From Chryseobacterium aahli (GTDB lineage Bacteria; Bacteroidota; Bacteroidia; Flavobacteriales; Weeksellaceae), in the NCBI RefSeq assembly GCF_022699665.1, contig NZ_JALDNB010000008.1, positions 62,001 to 126,000 on the forward strand: DNA of 64,000 nucleotides, read 5' to 3'. This document shows positions 26,240 through 34,654 of the stretch, in pieces. Position 1 is the first letter of the stretch; each line of letters starts with the position of its first letter. Below the pieces are notes generated by a model. It was not told where the DNA came from. It did no database searches and saw only the letters and a list, made by a program, of their open reading frames with translations. Made by a program: the position numbers and the translations under genes.

Positions 26240-26758
26240 ATGAAAAAGACGTTATCAATTATCGCTTTATCAGTAATAGGCTTCGGTTTGGTTTCTTGTA
26301 AAAAAGAAGGAAATAAAGAAGTTCAAAATTCAGAAACTGCAACATCAGATTCTTTAAAAACTTTGCCTGGCGATTCATTGTCAGCAACGGCACCTACAAC
26401 AGCTGTGACTGGTACTCCGGTTGCTGCTCCGGTATCAAACCAACCTTTAACGACAATCGCTTTATCTCAAAGCAATTATGATTTTGGAAAAATTAAAAAA
26501 GGAGATAAAGTAAACCACGTATATGAAATTACCAATACAGGAAAAAATCCTTTGGTTATTTCTGAAGTTAAGCCTGGATGTGGATGTACTGCTCCTGAGT
26601 TTACGAAAGAACCAATTTTACCTGGTCAAAAAGGAAAAATCACTCTAAGCTTTGATTCGACAAGTTTTGACGGTGCGGTTCAAAAGTATGCAGACGTTTT
26701 TGCAAACGTAGAAAAATCGCCTATCAAACTAACGTTCAATGCGAACATTCAACCTTAA
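26240..26758 (+). CDS. DUF1573 domain lipoprotein
   Basis: A 172-residue lipoprotein: the signal peptide ends at VSC (Cys20), then a Ser/Thr/Ala/Pro linker, then a DUF1573 domain (about 75-172) with an immunoglobulin-like fold. DFGKIKKGDKVNHVYEITNTG and the CGCTAPE turn are typical. The Cys pair in GCGC is conserved in the family and of unknown function. It lies in the nusB-DUF1573-yajC operon, which suggests an envelope role tied to secretion, but that is inference. Confidence 0.9.
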   Translation: MKKTLSIIALSVIGFGLVSCKKEGNKEVQNSETATSDSLKTLPGDSLSATAPTTAVTGTPVAAPVSNQPLTTIALSQSNYDFGKIKKGDKVNHVYEITNTGKNPLVISEVKPGCGCTAPEFTKEPILPGQKGKITLSFDSTSFDGAVQKYADVFANVEKSPIKLTFNANIQP

Positions 26759-26768
26759 TTAAACTACT

Positions 26769-27128
26769 ATGTTGACAATATTTTTACAGGCAGCACCGGC
26801 AGGAGGATCTTCTCCAATGATGCTTATCATGATGGGGGTAATGTTTGTTGGGTTTTATTTCCTGATGATCAGACCTCAGATGAAAAAACAGAAGCAAGAG
26901 AAAAAATTTCAGGAAGAGCTTAAAGTGGGAAGCAGAGTGGTGCTTACTTCTGGTCTTCACGGAAGAATTGCTCAGATTCACGATGACGGAGTTGTCATCG
27001 AAACACTTTCCGGAAAATTAAAATTTGAGAAAGCTGCCATTTCAAGAGAATTTACTGCTAACAGATTTGGGGATAAAGCTACAACAACAGTTGACAAAAA
27101 AGAAGTTATAGAAACTGAAAAGAAATAA
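26769..27128 (+). CDS. yajC: Preprotein translocase subunit YajC
   Basis: YajC associates with SecDF in the Sec translocase. The 119-residue protein has one membrane helix (about 17-35, MMLIMMGVMFVGFYFLMI) followed by RPQMKKQK, the family signature. The soluble domain contains LKVGSRVVLTSGLHGRIAQI. It ends the nusB operon; no ordinary terminator is seen, but the GC-rich palindromic element at 27153-27281 lies immediately after and may serve as one. Confidence 0.93.
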   Translation: MLTIFLQAAPAGGSSPMMLIMMGVMFVGFYFLMIRPQMKKQKQEKKFQEELKVGSRVVLTSGLHGRIAQIHDDGVVIETLSGKLKFEKAAISREFTANRFGDKATTTVDKKEVIETEKK

Positions 27129-27152
27129 TCTTTCAGTTTTAAATAATATTGC

Positions 27153-27281
27153 GAATCGGCGCGGGGTGCAAAAGGAACACCCCCCCGAAAATTTTAATTA
27201 TGTAAAAAAAAACAAAAAAATTTTTATTTTTAAATAATTATGCCCTTGGGGGGGGGTCACCACGGCCCCCCGCGCCGATTC
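27153..27281. repeat. GC-rich inverted-repeat element
   Basis: A 129-bp segment whose ends are a perfect 14-bp inverted repeat, GAATCGGCGCGGGG (27153-27166) and its complement (27268-27281). Internally, seven C (27180-27186) face nine G (27248-27256), with an A/T-only centre. It is far richer in G+C at the ends than the surrounding DNA and has no coding capacity. It may be a MITE-like or other dispersed intergenic element, or a structured RNA/terminator for yajC. Confidence 0.75.
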
Positions 27282-27301
27282 TTTTTACAGTCTGTAAAAA
27301 G
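27281..27301. repeat. Perfect short palindrome
   Basis: CTTTTTACAG, one T, CTGTAAAAAG: a 10-bp perfect inverted repeat with a 1-nt centre, beginning on the last base of the GC-rich element. It may be an operator or part of the element. Confidence 0.6.
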
Positions 27302-27379
27302 ATCCAAAGTTCTGATAATAAAATTTGTGGTCATTCGTGCAAAAACATTCGTGCACTTTGTGTTTAAGCAACGCAACGA

Positions 27380-27411
27380 TTTGCCCAACTAATCTTTAAA
27401 AAATATCTTTG
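27380..27411 (+). promoter_or_regulatory. Promoter of the short-chain dehydrogenase gene
   Basis: TTTG at 27380-27383, 20 nt, then TATCTTTG at 27404-27411. The ATG is at 27416, so transcription is expected to begin at or very near the start codon (leaderless mRNA). Confidence 0.7.
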
Positions 27412-27415
27412 CCTC

Positions 27416-28147
27416 ATGAATCAAAACACAGCTAAAACCGTTCTCATTCTCGGCGCCAATTCCGATGTTGCCAAACAATGTATTTTGCAATATGTTGAAA
27501 AAGGTTTTGCAATCGTTGCAGCTTCAAGAAACATAGATTCTCTTGAAAATTTTGTTAGTAAAAACAATTTGTTTTCAAAGGTTTCTGTTTTATATTTCGA
27601 TGCAGCAGATTTTGATTCACACCAAAAATTTTATGACGAACTTTCCATAAAACCTCATATAGTTGTTTACGCTGCAGGTTTTTTAATTGAAAACGCTGAT
27701 GCTTTAAAAGATTTTAAAGGAACTCAGCAAATGATGCAAGTCAATTATATAGGCGGCGTTTCTATTCTGAATATTGTAGCAATGGATTTATCTAATAAAA
27801 ATTTAGAAAGAATTATCGGGCTGTCGTCACTTTCCGGAGTAAGAGGAAGGAAAAGTAATTTCGTTTATGGAAGCACGAAAGCGGCTTTCACGACTTATTT
27901 GGCGGGTTTAAGACAAGAATTAGCTACTAGAGATATAAAAGTGAATGTTTTGGTCAGTGGCTACATCAATACGAAAATCAACGCAGGTTTGGAACTCAAC
28001 AAAAATCTTTTAATGGAGCCTGATTATGTGGCAAAACATATTGTGAATGCAGGAAATTCTTTTACCATCGTTCCCAATTTTAAATGGAAACTGATTTATT
28101 TTATTTTAAAAATTCTACCGGAGGGCTTGGTGGCGAAGTTGCCGTGA
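27416..28147 (+). CDS. Short-chain dehydrogenase/reductase family oxidoreductase
   Basis: A 243-residue classical SDR. The nucleotide-binding motif reads ILGANSDVAKQC (about residues 11-22), a variant of the usual glycine-rich TGxxxGIG. The VVYAAG segment (about 83-88) follows, then the catalytic Ser-Tyr-Lys set with SLSG and YGSTKAA (Tyr about 155, Lys about 159). The substrate is unknown. It has its own promoter and converges on the YcxB-like gene, with stops touching at 28147/28148. Confidence 0.9.
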   Translation: MNQNTAKTVLILGANSDVAKQCILQYVEKGFAIVAASRNIDSLENFVSKNNLFSKVSVLYFDAADFDSHQKFYDELSIKPHIVVYAAGFLIENADALKDFKGTQQMMQVNYIGGVSILNIVAMDLSNKNLERIIGLSSLSGVRGRKSNFVYGSTKAAFTTYLAGLRQELATRDIKVNVLVSGYINTKINAGLELNKNLLMEPDYVAKHIVNAGNSFTIVPNFKWKLIYFILKILPEGLVAKLP

Positions 28148-28687
28148 TTACTTTTTTGAATTAGCTTTTTTCTTCAAAAAATCTAAGATATTTTGATATT
28201 GGTCAGTCTCTTCATTATTTACAATATAGATAAATGGAGTACCCATCTGAACTGTAATATAGAGAGTTTTCCCGGAAACCTCGTATGACACATGTTTCCA
28301 GATACTTCTTATATCAAACTGCTCACTTCTAATATAGAAAGAACATTCATCAAAATACAACTCTGAAATAGGATTATATTCCTTCAGTTCAGATATGTGT
28401 TTGTTTATTTTAGAACTGTAGTTTGATTTATTAAAGAGGAAAATAAATAGATAGAGAATGCCAAAAACAACCAGAAAAATCATGAGAAACTTGAAAAAGT
28501 CGATTCTGCTTCTATCGCTTTTGAAAATACTATCAACTATACTTAAAAATATTACTATAAAGAAAAAATTCTTTAATAAAGTAGGTAATTTCTTTTTCCA
28601 AGAATAGAAATAGTATTTTTCGAGTTGTCTTTTTGTAATTTTTTCATCAAAATTGATGAAGACCTGTAAAGAACTTTCCACGCACAT
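28148..28687 (-). CDS. YcxB-like membrane protein
   Basis: A 179-residue protein with two hydrophobic segments (about 38-55 and 64-86) and a soluble C-terminal domain. That domain resembles the YcxB-like family (SELYFDECSFYIRSEQFDIRSIWKHVSY, then LYITVQ). The function of the family is unknown. A second protein of the same layout lies at 32138-32683, so the two flank the Ku/LigD operon. It is 23 nt upstream of nothing co-directional except the ligD 3' end, which reads toward it on the same strand, so co-transcription with ligD is possible. Confidence 0.7.
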   Translation of the reverse strand: MCVESSLQVFINFDEKITKRQLEKYYFYSWKKKLPTLLKNFFFIVIFLSIVDSIFKSDRSRIDFFKFLMIFLVVFGILYLFIFLFNKSNYSSKINKHISELKEYNPISELYFDECSFYIRSEQFDIRSIWKHVSYEVSGKTLYITVQMGTPFIYIVNNEETDQYQNILDFLKKKANSKK

Positions 28688-28710
28688 TTAGTTTTTGTAA
28701 AAATATTGAT

Positions 28711-30639
28711 TTACTCAAAATCCTGCAACAATTCCAGTGCCTTCATCATATCAATTCCTTTCCCCCAAACGGGTTTAAATAAATCTTCTTTTGCCTTAAT
28801 TCTTGATAAAGCATTCTCAATATTGAAGTCAGTTGGTTTCAATCCTTTTTTTAATTCTACCCATTCAATCGGCATGGAAACAGCGGCACCTTCCTTGGGT
28901 CTGAGACTGTAAACGCTCGCTAAAGTTTGTCCCTGTCGGTTTTGAAGATAATCGAGATAGATTTTTTTATCATCCCGTTTCTGAAGACTGCGTTCCAAAG
29001 TTGTAATTTTCGGAAGTCTTTCGTTGACCTGCTTCATCAGAATATGAGCAAAATCTTTCACCTGATCATAATCATAGGCCCCACCCATCGGAATGTAAAT
29101 GTGAATTCCCGTACTACCCGAAGTCTTGCAATAACCTTTTATTTTAATTAAATCTAAAATTTCCTTCACCTGCTGAGCGGTTTCAATCACATGGTCAAAA
29201 GTATTTTTTTTCGAAGGATCGAGATCTAAAACCAGATAATCTGGATGTTCGAGATTGGGAAGGGAAGAGTTCCACGGATTAAAATCAATGCAACCCAAAT
29301 TATTCAGATAAGCTAAAGTCGCTTTGTCATTGCAAATAGCATAATCAATGTATTTGTCTGTAGATTCAGAATGTACTTTGGTTGTTTTTATCCAATCCGG
29401 AAAAGAATCTCCTGCGTCTTTCTGATAAAATCCGGAATGATCGATACCACTTGGAAAACGGTTGAGAGAAAGCGGCCGGTTTTTCAGATGCGGTAAAATA
29501 TATTCCGCCACCGACTGATAATAATCCACCACATTGCCTTTGCTGATTTTATCCTTCGGAAAATAAATTTTATCCTGATTGGTCAGTTTTATTTTGTGTC
29601 GGTTCAGCATAATTTCACTGTCTTTTTCGTTTTCATCTTCTATATTTTCTGATGTTTTTTTAGTAGTCATACTTTTGGATTTTGAAGTTTTCGGAGCAGA
29701 TTTTTTAATTGATTCACTAATTTCTTTCGCCTCTTTATCTTCACGGATCGCCACAAATACTGGATGTCTGAACATTCCGTCTTTTGTGATTTCAGAAAAT
29801 TTAATTTCACAAACCAATTCCGGTTTCGTCCATGTCACCGGCATATTGGTTTTGGGAACGGTTTCAAATGGTGACGATTTTACCACCAGTTTTTTCAACC
29901 GCTGATGAACCTGATTCAGCAATTCATTATTAAAACCCGTTCCGGTATGTCCGGAATAGGTCAGTTTTCCATCGATATATTTTCCTAAAATCAAAGCTCC
30001 AAAACCTTGTCGTGATCCTTTTGGTTGTGTAAAGCCGCAGATAATCGCTTCTTCAGTGTTGGTGAATTTTATTTTGAGCCAGTCTGTGCTTCGGGAATTT
30101 TCGGTGTAAATGCTGTCGGCTTTCTTAGCAATCATGCCCTCCAGCTGCATTTTTTTCATTTGATTAAAAAACTCGATTCCCTTTTCAGGAACGTGATCGC
30201 AGAATTTAATCAGATCAGTTTCTATTAAAGCTTCTTTTAAAAGCTCTTTTCGCTGAATTAATGGGAGTTCTTCGGTAGAATGACCGTTGAGCCACAAAAG
30301 GTCAAAAACCTGATACGTTAAAGCCAAATCCGCATTGTCGCCAATTTGCTGCAAAAGTTGAAAACTTGGTTTTACGTTTTCGTCGTAAGCCACAATTTCG
30401 CCATCCAAAATCATCTTGTGTTTTTGCTGACTAAAATCTCCGGTAATGGAATTGAATTTAGATAAAAAAGAAATTCCGTTTCGGGAATAAAATAAAGGTT
30501 GTTTTTTGCTGAGATCTGCTACAGCGCGGTAACCGTCCCATTTAATTTCAAAAATCCAGTCTTTGTCATCAAAAGCATTTTCAGAAAGTTTTGCCAACAT
30601 TGGTTTGATGAAATTTTCGAGTTTTTTCTCATCACCCAA
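28711..30639 (-). pseudogene. ligD: LigD ligase-polymerase part, separated from its 3'-phosphoesterase by a frameshift
   Basis: This 642-residue part holds the ATP-dependent ligase domain (motif I EIKWDGYRA with Lys33, then the OB fold to about 300) and the primase-like polymerase domain (FPKDKISKG, KNRPLSLNRFP, and the acidic LDLDPS near 470). The only start is a TTG at 30639. In the same frame the reading continues upstream, without a stop, as KPKKQQKEIIKSDTISQFKR back to a run of nine A (30707-30715). There it joins the phosphoesterase frame, which stops 30 nt later. One added A, or a -1 slip, would give a full PE-LIG-POL LigD. It may be a sequencing error, a true lesion or recoding. Confidence 0.8.
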
Positions 30640-30677
30640 AGAGTTGTAACGTTTAAATTGTGATATTGTATCTGATT

Positions 30678-31280
30678 TTATGATTTCTTTTTGTTGCTTT
30701 TTAGGCTTTTTTTTTCCTCTATAAATTTTGAAACTAAAGATTTCTGCGAAACGTTTTCTTCAGCATCATACTGTTCTTTAGCAAATTTATCTTTGTGCTT
30801 TATTAAAAGCCATACATTGTTTTCAGTATTTTTCATTTTCACTAAAGCAAATTCTCCTTTTAATTTTTTACCGTGTAGAATAAATTTTAATGAACCGTCT
30901 TTCAGTTCCTTCAGTAATTCTTTTTCATCTGAAAGTTTACTTGTATCATCCAACGGTTCGTAAGTTCCGCTGTCCCATATTTCAACTTGTCCGGCTCCGT
31001 AGTTTCCTTCGGGAATATTTCCTTCAAAATCTTTGTAATCATACGGATGATCTTCTACCATCATTGCCAAACGTTTATCTTCAGGGTTTAAAGATGGACC
31101 TTTCGGTACCGCCCAACTCTTTAAGACACCATCCATCTCCATCCGAAAATCGTAATGAAGTCTTGATGCTGCATGTCTTTGGATCACAAAAATTGGTTTG
31201 TCTTCACTTTTCTTTGTTTTTCCCTTGGGTTCGGTAGTTTTATCGAACTTTCGTTTATCGTTGTAATCTTTAAGTGCCAT
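30678..31280 (-). pseudogene. ligD: LigD 3'-phosphoesterase part, upstream half of the split gene
   Basis: A 200-residue frame encoding the 3'-phosphoesterase domain of LigD, which trims 3' ends for end joining. The metal-binding signature is intact: FVIQRHAASRLHYDFRMEMD (His36, His42, Asp44), WAVPKGPS, and His78 in MVEDHPYDY. It follows ku by 2 nt. It ends in a Lys-rich tail (KKSLKSNKKKS) that reads through nine A in the wrong frame; in the alternative frame the gene continues into the ligase domain. As a separate protein it would resemble known stand-alone PE proteins, so function of this half is possible. Confidence 0.8.
30707..30715 (-). other. Frameshift site: run of nine A in ligD
   Basis: On the minus strand, GAG GAA AAA AAA AGC continues the phosphoesterase frame. 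A -1 shift gives AAA AAG CCT and enters the ligase frame. The sequence A AAA AAA fits a -1 slippery site and is also a classic site for RNA polymerase slippage or sequencing miscounts. Confidence 0.75.
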
Positions 31281-31282
31281 GA

Positions 31283-32068
31283 TTAGGAAGCATTTTTAGA
31301 TTTCGAAGTTTGTAAACTGGCTTTCAGTTGTGCCATTAAATCGATTACTTTACCCTGTTTTGCAGGCTCAGATTTTTTCAGCTTGACAGATTTTCCTTTC
31401 GCTTTTTTCTTAATGATTTTAAGGAGTTCCTGAGAATAAGTATTCTTGTAAAATTTAGGATCAAAAGGTTCTGAAAGCTGCTCAATCAGATTTTTCGCCA
31501 TCTTCAGTTCGGCTGGCTTCGGTGCTTTTTTAACAGGGATTTTCAGTTGTTTATAATCTCTTATTTCCTGATCGAATCTCAATCGGTTTAAAACCAAAAC
31601 ATCATCATTGTAAGGACGAATCATCCCAATCGCTTCACTGTCTCGGAGAACAAACGTCCCGATACCTACCATTTTAGTTTGCTGCAAAGCTTTAATTAAA
31701 AGTCTGTATGCATTTTCACCATTCTTTTGCGGCTCGAGAAAATAGGGAGTTTCGAAATAGACAGAATCCACTTCCGCTTCTTTTACAAAATGTTCGATGC
31801 TTAATATTTTTGTCTTTTCCGGACTTGCGGCTTCGTAATCTTCATCTTCCAAAACAACGTATTTATCGTCGATCAGAAAACCTTTTACGATGTTTGCCCA
31901 CTTAACTTCCTTGCCCGTTTTTTCGTTGACTCTTTTGAATTTAATATTAGAAAAATCAGATTTATCCAGCATATCAAGATCCAGTTTGCTGGTTTCTGTC
32001 GCAGAATAAATCTTCACAGGAATATTGACTAAGCCAAAACCAATGGCACCGTTCCAAATTGCTTTCAT
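31283..32068 (-). CDS. ku: Ku protein, non-homologous end joining
   Basis: Bacterial Ku forms a homodimer that encircles broken DNA ends and recruits LigD. The ATG at 32068 (MKAIWNGAIGFGLVNIPVKIY) is the conserved start, giving about 261 residues; a TTG nine codons upstream is unlikely. The Ku core follows with SNIKFKRVNEKTGKEV and a conserved VLRDSEAIGMIRPYND. A Lys-rich C-terminal tail (KKKAKGKSVKLKKSE) is typical for LigD recruitment. It is the first gene of the operon ku-PE-LIG-POL. Confidence 0.94.
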   Translation of the reverse strand: MKAIWNGAIGFGLVNIPVKIYSATETSKLDLDMLDKSDFSNIKFKRVNEKTGKEVKWANIVKGFLIDDKYVVLEDEDYEAASPEKTKILSIEHFVKEAEVDSVYFETPYFLEPQKNGENAYRLLIKALQQTKMVGIGTFVLRDSEAIGMIRPYNDDVLVLNRLRFDQEIRDYKQLKIPVKKAPKPAELKMAKNLIEQLSEPFDPKFYKNTYSQELLKIIKKKAKGKSVKLKKSEPAKQGKVIDLMAQLKASLQTSKSKNAS

Positions 32069-32137
32069 TGTCTTTCTTTTCTGTAAAACTTGCAATGATT
32101 GTGCCGTGGGAAAATTATTCTGTGGCTGTGGTATTTA

Positions 32138-32683
32138 TTAAATTTCTATAAATTTAGATTTGTTTTCAAGAAATTGTATGGTTTCATTAAGGTTTTCTTT
32201 ATCAATATTAGCTTTATCTAAAATAAAATTCATAAAAGATGACGCAGTAATGTAGAGATATTCATCATCAAGAATGCAATAGGTAATTTCGCTCCACAAG
32301 AATTTAAATTCTGATTTGTAGTTTTTGAAAGAAAAATAAGTGGGAGTAAACTCCCAAATAACGTCTTTTGAATTTAATTCAAGACTGGAAATTTCACGAT
32401 TTAATTTTTCGTAAAAAGTTTTTTTATACTTTTTGTATTGAGATAGATAACTACAAAATGATGAAATTGAGGCTAAAGAAAATCCAAAAAAGAAACCTGA
32501 AAAAATATATTCTTCCAAAAGTATAGCAATAATTCCAAACACAATAAATATTATTCCCCAATAAAGGTTTTTATTATTTTTTGTGAGATTATTTTTCCAT
32601 TGTCGTTTGAACTCATATTGATTTATTTTTCTCAGAATTTTCTCAGAATTTGGAGTGTTGTAAGTTAGAATTTCGTCAGTCAT
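32138..32683 (-). CDS. YcxB-like membrane protein
   Basis: A 181-residue protein with two hydrophobic segments (about 41-60 and 63-82). Its C-terminal soluble part (IWEFTPTYFSFKNYKSEFKFLW, then YLYITAS) has the layout of YcxB-like proteins. It resembles the protein at 28148-28687 in architecture, with a shared W-x-x-(I/V)-x-Y and (L)YIT pattern. It lies between aspS upstream and ku downstream on the same strand, 69 nt before ku. Function unknown. Confidence 0.68.
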   Translation of the reverse strand: MTDEILTYNTPNSEKILRKINQYEFKRQWKNNLTKNNKNLYWGIIFIVFGIIAILLEEYIFSGFFFGFSLASISSFCSYLSQYKKYKKTFYEKLNREISSLELNSKDVIWEFTPTYFSFKNYKSEFKFLWSEITYCILDDEYLYITASSFMNFILDKANIDKENLNETIQFLENKSKFIEI

Positions 32684-32698
32684 GTTTTTAATTTAAAT

Positions 32699-32728
32699 AA
32701 AAAAAGCGGAGAAAAAATCTCCGCTTCT
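32699..32728 (-). terminator. Rho-independent terminator of aspS
   Basis: The stem AAGCGGAGA/TCTCCGCTT is followed on the minus strand by a T run, just past the aspS stop at 32732. Confidence 0.92.
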
Positions 32729-32731
32729 AAT

Positions 32732-34486
32732 TTATGCTTTTAAATTTAATTTCAATTCCAATTCATCGAGCTGTTCATCAGCAATCGCAGCAGGAGCATC
32801 GATCATCACATCACGTCCTGAATTATTCTTAGGGAAAGCGATATAATCTCTGATCACTTCGTTTCCGTCAAGAATTGCTACCAAACGGTCAAACCCAAAG
32901 GCCAAACCACCGTGAGGCGGAGCACCATATTTGAAGGCGTTCATTAAGAATCCGAACTGAGCTTCTGCTTCTTCTTTTGAGAATCCTAATAAGTCAAACA
33001 TTCTTGACTGAAGATCTTTATCAAAAATTCTGATCGAGCCACCGCCAATTTCGTTTCCATTCAATACCATATCGTAAGCATTGGCTCTAGCTTTTCCCGG
33101 ATCTGTTTCCAATAAATGGATATCTTCCGGCTTTGGAGAGGTGAATGGGTGGTGCATGGCATGGTAACGTCCGCTTTCTTCGTCAAACTCCAATAACGGG
33201 AAGTCAACAACCCAAAGTGGTGCGAAAACGTCGCCTTTTCTTAATCCTAAACGATTTCCAAGCTCCATTCTCAAAGCTGAAAGTTGAGTTCTTACTTTGT
33301 ACTCGTTTCCGGAAAGAATTAACATTAAATCGCCTTCTTTCGCTCCGAATTTTTCGATGATTTTCGCTAAATCTTCTTCGTTGTAGAATTTATTCACAGA
33401 AGAAGTTTTTACACCATCATTCTGGAATTTAGCCCAAACCATTCCTGAAGCCCCAATTTGTGGTCTTTTAACCCAATCAACAAGCTCGTCGATTTGCTTT
33501 CTTGTATAATCTGCACACCCTTCAACATTGATACCGACAACCAATTCTGCGTCATCAAATATTTTAAAATCTTTTCCTTTTACTAAATCGTTCAATTCTA
33601 CGAATTCCATTCCGAAACGGATGTCCGGTTTGTCATTTCCATATTTCTGCATCGCATCTGCGAATGTCATTCTTGGGAACGCTCCGAATTCCTGACCTGT
33701 AATGTCTTTGATCAACGTTTTCGTCATTCCTTCAAAAACATTCATCACGTCTTCCTGCTCTACGAATGCCATTTCGCAATCGATTTGTGTGAATTCCGGC
33801 TGTCTGTCGGCTCTTAAATCCTCATCACGGAAACATTTCACGATCTGGAAATATTTATCCATTCCGCCAACCATTAACAGTTGTTTGAAAGTCTGTGGAG
33901 ATTGTGGTAATGCGTAAAATTGTCCCGGATTCATTCTGCTCGGTACAACGAAGTCTCTCGCTCCTTCCGGAGTAGATTTGATTAAAACCGGGGTTTCAAC
34001 TTCAATAAATCCTTCGTCTGAAAGATAATTTCTCACTTTCTGCGCCATTTTGTGACGGAAGATCAGTTTATCTCTTACCGGAGCTCTTCTGATATCCAGG
34101 TAACGGTATTTCATTCTTAATTCTTCACCACCATCCGTTTCATCTTCAATAGTGAAAGGCGGAAGTTGAGATTCATTAAGAACTTCTAATTTTTCAACTA
34201 AAATTTCAATTTCTCCAGTTGGAATATTTGGGTTTTTGCTTACTCTTTCGATTACTTTTCCCGTAACCTGAATTACAAATTCACGTCCCAGTTTTTTAGC
34301 ATTTTCCATCAATTCTACTGAAGAACGGTCTTGGTCGAAAACCAACTGAGTAATTCCGTAACGATCTCGAAGATCTATCCAAATCATAAATCCTTTATCA
34401 CGAATGGTTTGTACCCATCCTGAAAGTGTAACTTCTTCATTAAGATTTTTCAGAGATAATTCTCCGTTTGTGTGCGATCGAAACAT
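32732..34486 (-). CDS. aspS: Aspartyl-tRNA synthetase
   Basis: A class II synthetase of 584 residues that charges tRNA-Asp. The N-terminal OB-fold anticodon domain ([10 protein letters not shown] to about 110) is followed by motif 2 [18 protein letters not shown] (about 214-231). The bacterial-type insertion domain with the ADYTRKQID segment comes next, then motif 3 [13 protein letters not shown] near the C-terminus (about 529-541). The length matches bacterial-type AspRS. Upstream lie a promoter and two hairpins in a leader of about 85 nt, which may control expression. It has its own terminator. Confidence 0.95.
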   Translation of the reverse strand: MFRSHTNGELSLKNLNEEVTLSGWVQTIRDKGFMIWIDLRDRYGITQLVFDQDRSSVELMENAKKLGREFVIQVTGKVIERVSKNPNIPTGEIEILVEKLEVLNESQLPPFTIEDETDGGEELRMKYRYLDIRRAPVRDKLIFRHKMAQKVRNYLSDEGFIEVETPVLIKSTPEGARDFVVPSRMNPGQFYALPQSPQTFKQLLMVGGMDKYFQIVKCFRDEDLRADRQPEFTQIDCEMAFVEQEDVMNVFEGMTKTLIKDITGQEFGAFPRMTFADAMQKYGNDKPDIRFGMEFVELNDLVKGKDFKIFDDAELVVGINVEGCADYTRKQIDELVDWVKRPQIGASGMVWAKFQNDGVKTSSVNKFYNEEDLAKIIEKFGAKEGDLMLILSGNEYKVRTQLSALRMELGNRLGLRKGDVFAPLWVVDFPLLEFDEESGRYHAMHHPFTSPKPEDIHLLETDPGKARANAYDMVLNGNEIGGGSIRIFDKDLQSRMFDLLGFSKEEAEAQFGFLMNAFKYGAPPHGGLAFGFDRLVAILDGNEVIRDYIAFPKNNSGRDVMIDAPAAIADEQLDELELKLNLKA

Positions 34487-34515
34487 ACTTATTTGTTTAA
34501 AGTTTTGAATTTAAA

Positions 34516-34552
34516 GTTCATTGGTTTGAGTCTGATACTCAAACCAATGAAC
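34516..34552 (-). promoter_or_regulatory. Long hairpin in the aspS leader
   Basis: A perfect 15-bp inverted repeat (34516-34530 with 34538-34552, loop of 7 nt) lies 30 nt before the aspS start, inside the expected 5' untranslated RNA. It has no T run, so it is not a simple terminator. Confidence 0.75.
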
Positions 34553-34553
34553 T

Positions 34554-34572
34554 CGGAAGTTTGAAATTTCCG
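34554..34572 (-). promoter_or_regulatory. Second, smaller hairpin in the aspS leader
   Basis: CGGAA and TTCCG face each other across 9 nt, directly upstream of the long hairpin and just downstream of the -7 box. Confidence 0.45.
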
Positions 34573-34576
34573 TGTG

Positions 34577-34610
34577 CAAAGATAATATTTTTGCAGGGTT
34601 TATAAACAAA
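34577..34610 (-). promoter_or_regulatory. Putative aspS promoter
   Basis: On the minus strand TTTG (34607-34610), 22 nt, then TATCTTTG (34577-34584). The spacing is slightly longer than usual. The -33 box overlaps the T tail of the upstream terminator. Confidence 0.5.
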
Positions 34611-34632
34611 AAAACTCCCCGAAGGAAGTTTT
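34608..34632 (-). terminator. Rho-independent terminator of the ankyrin gene
   Basis: On the minus strand AAAACTTCC, a TTCG tetraloop, then GGGAGTTTT and a T run, 23 nt past the stop at 34655. Confidence 0.9.
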
Positions 34633-34654
34633 AAATTATATAATTTGTACTGTA

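Noticed and set aside
28711..31280. Two independent, intentionally separate genes (stand-alone PE protein and LIG-POL LigD)
   Set aside because: The ligase frame continues upstream with plausible linker sequence to the A9 run and has only a TTG start, so a single gene interrupted by a frameshift fits better; not fully excluded.
34487..34654. T-box type riboswitch upstream of aspS
   Set aside because: T-boxes are a Firmicutes/Actinobacteria feature and none of the conserved T-box bulge sequence is seen; only hairpins are present.
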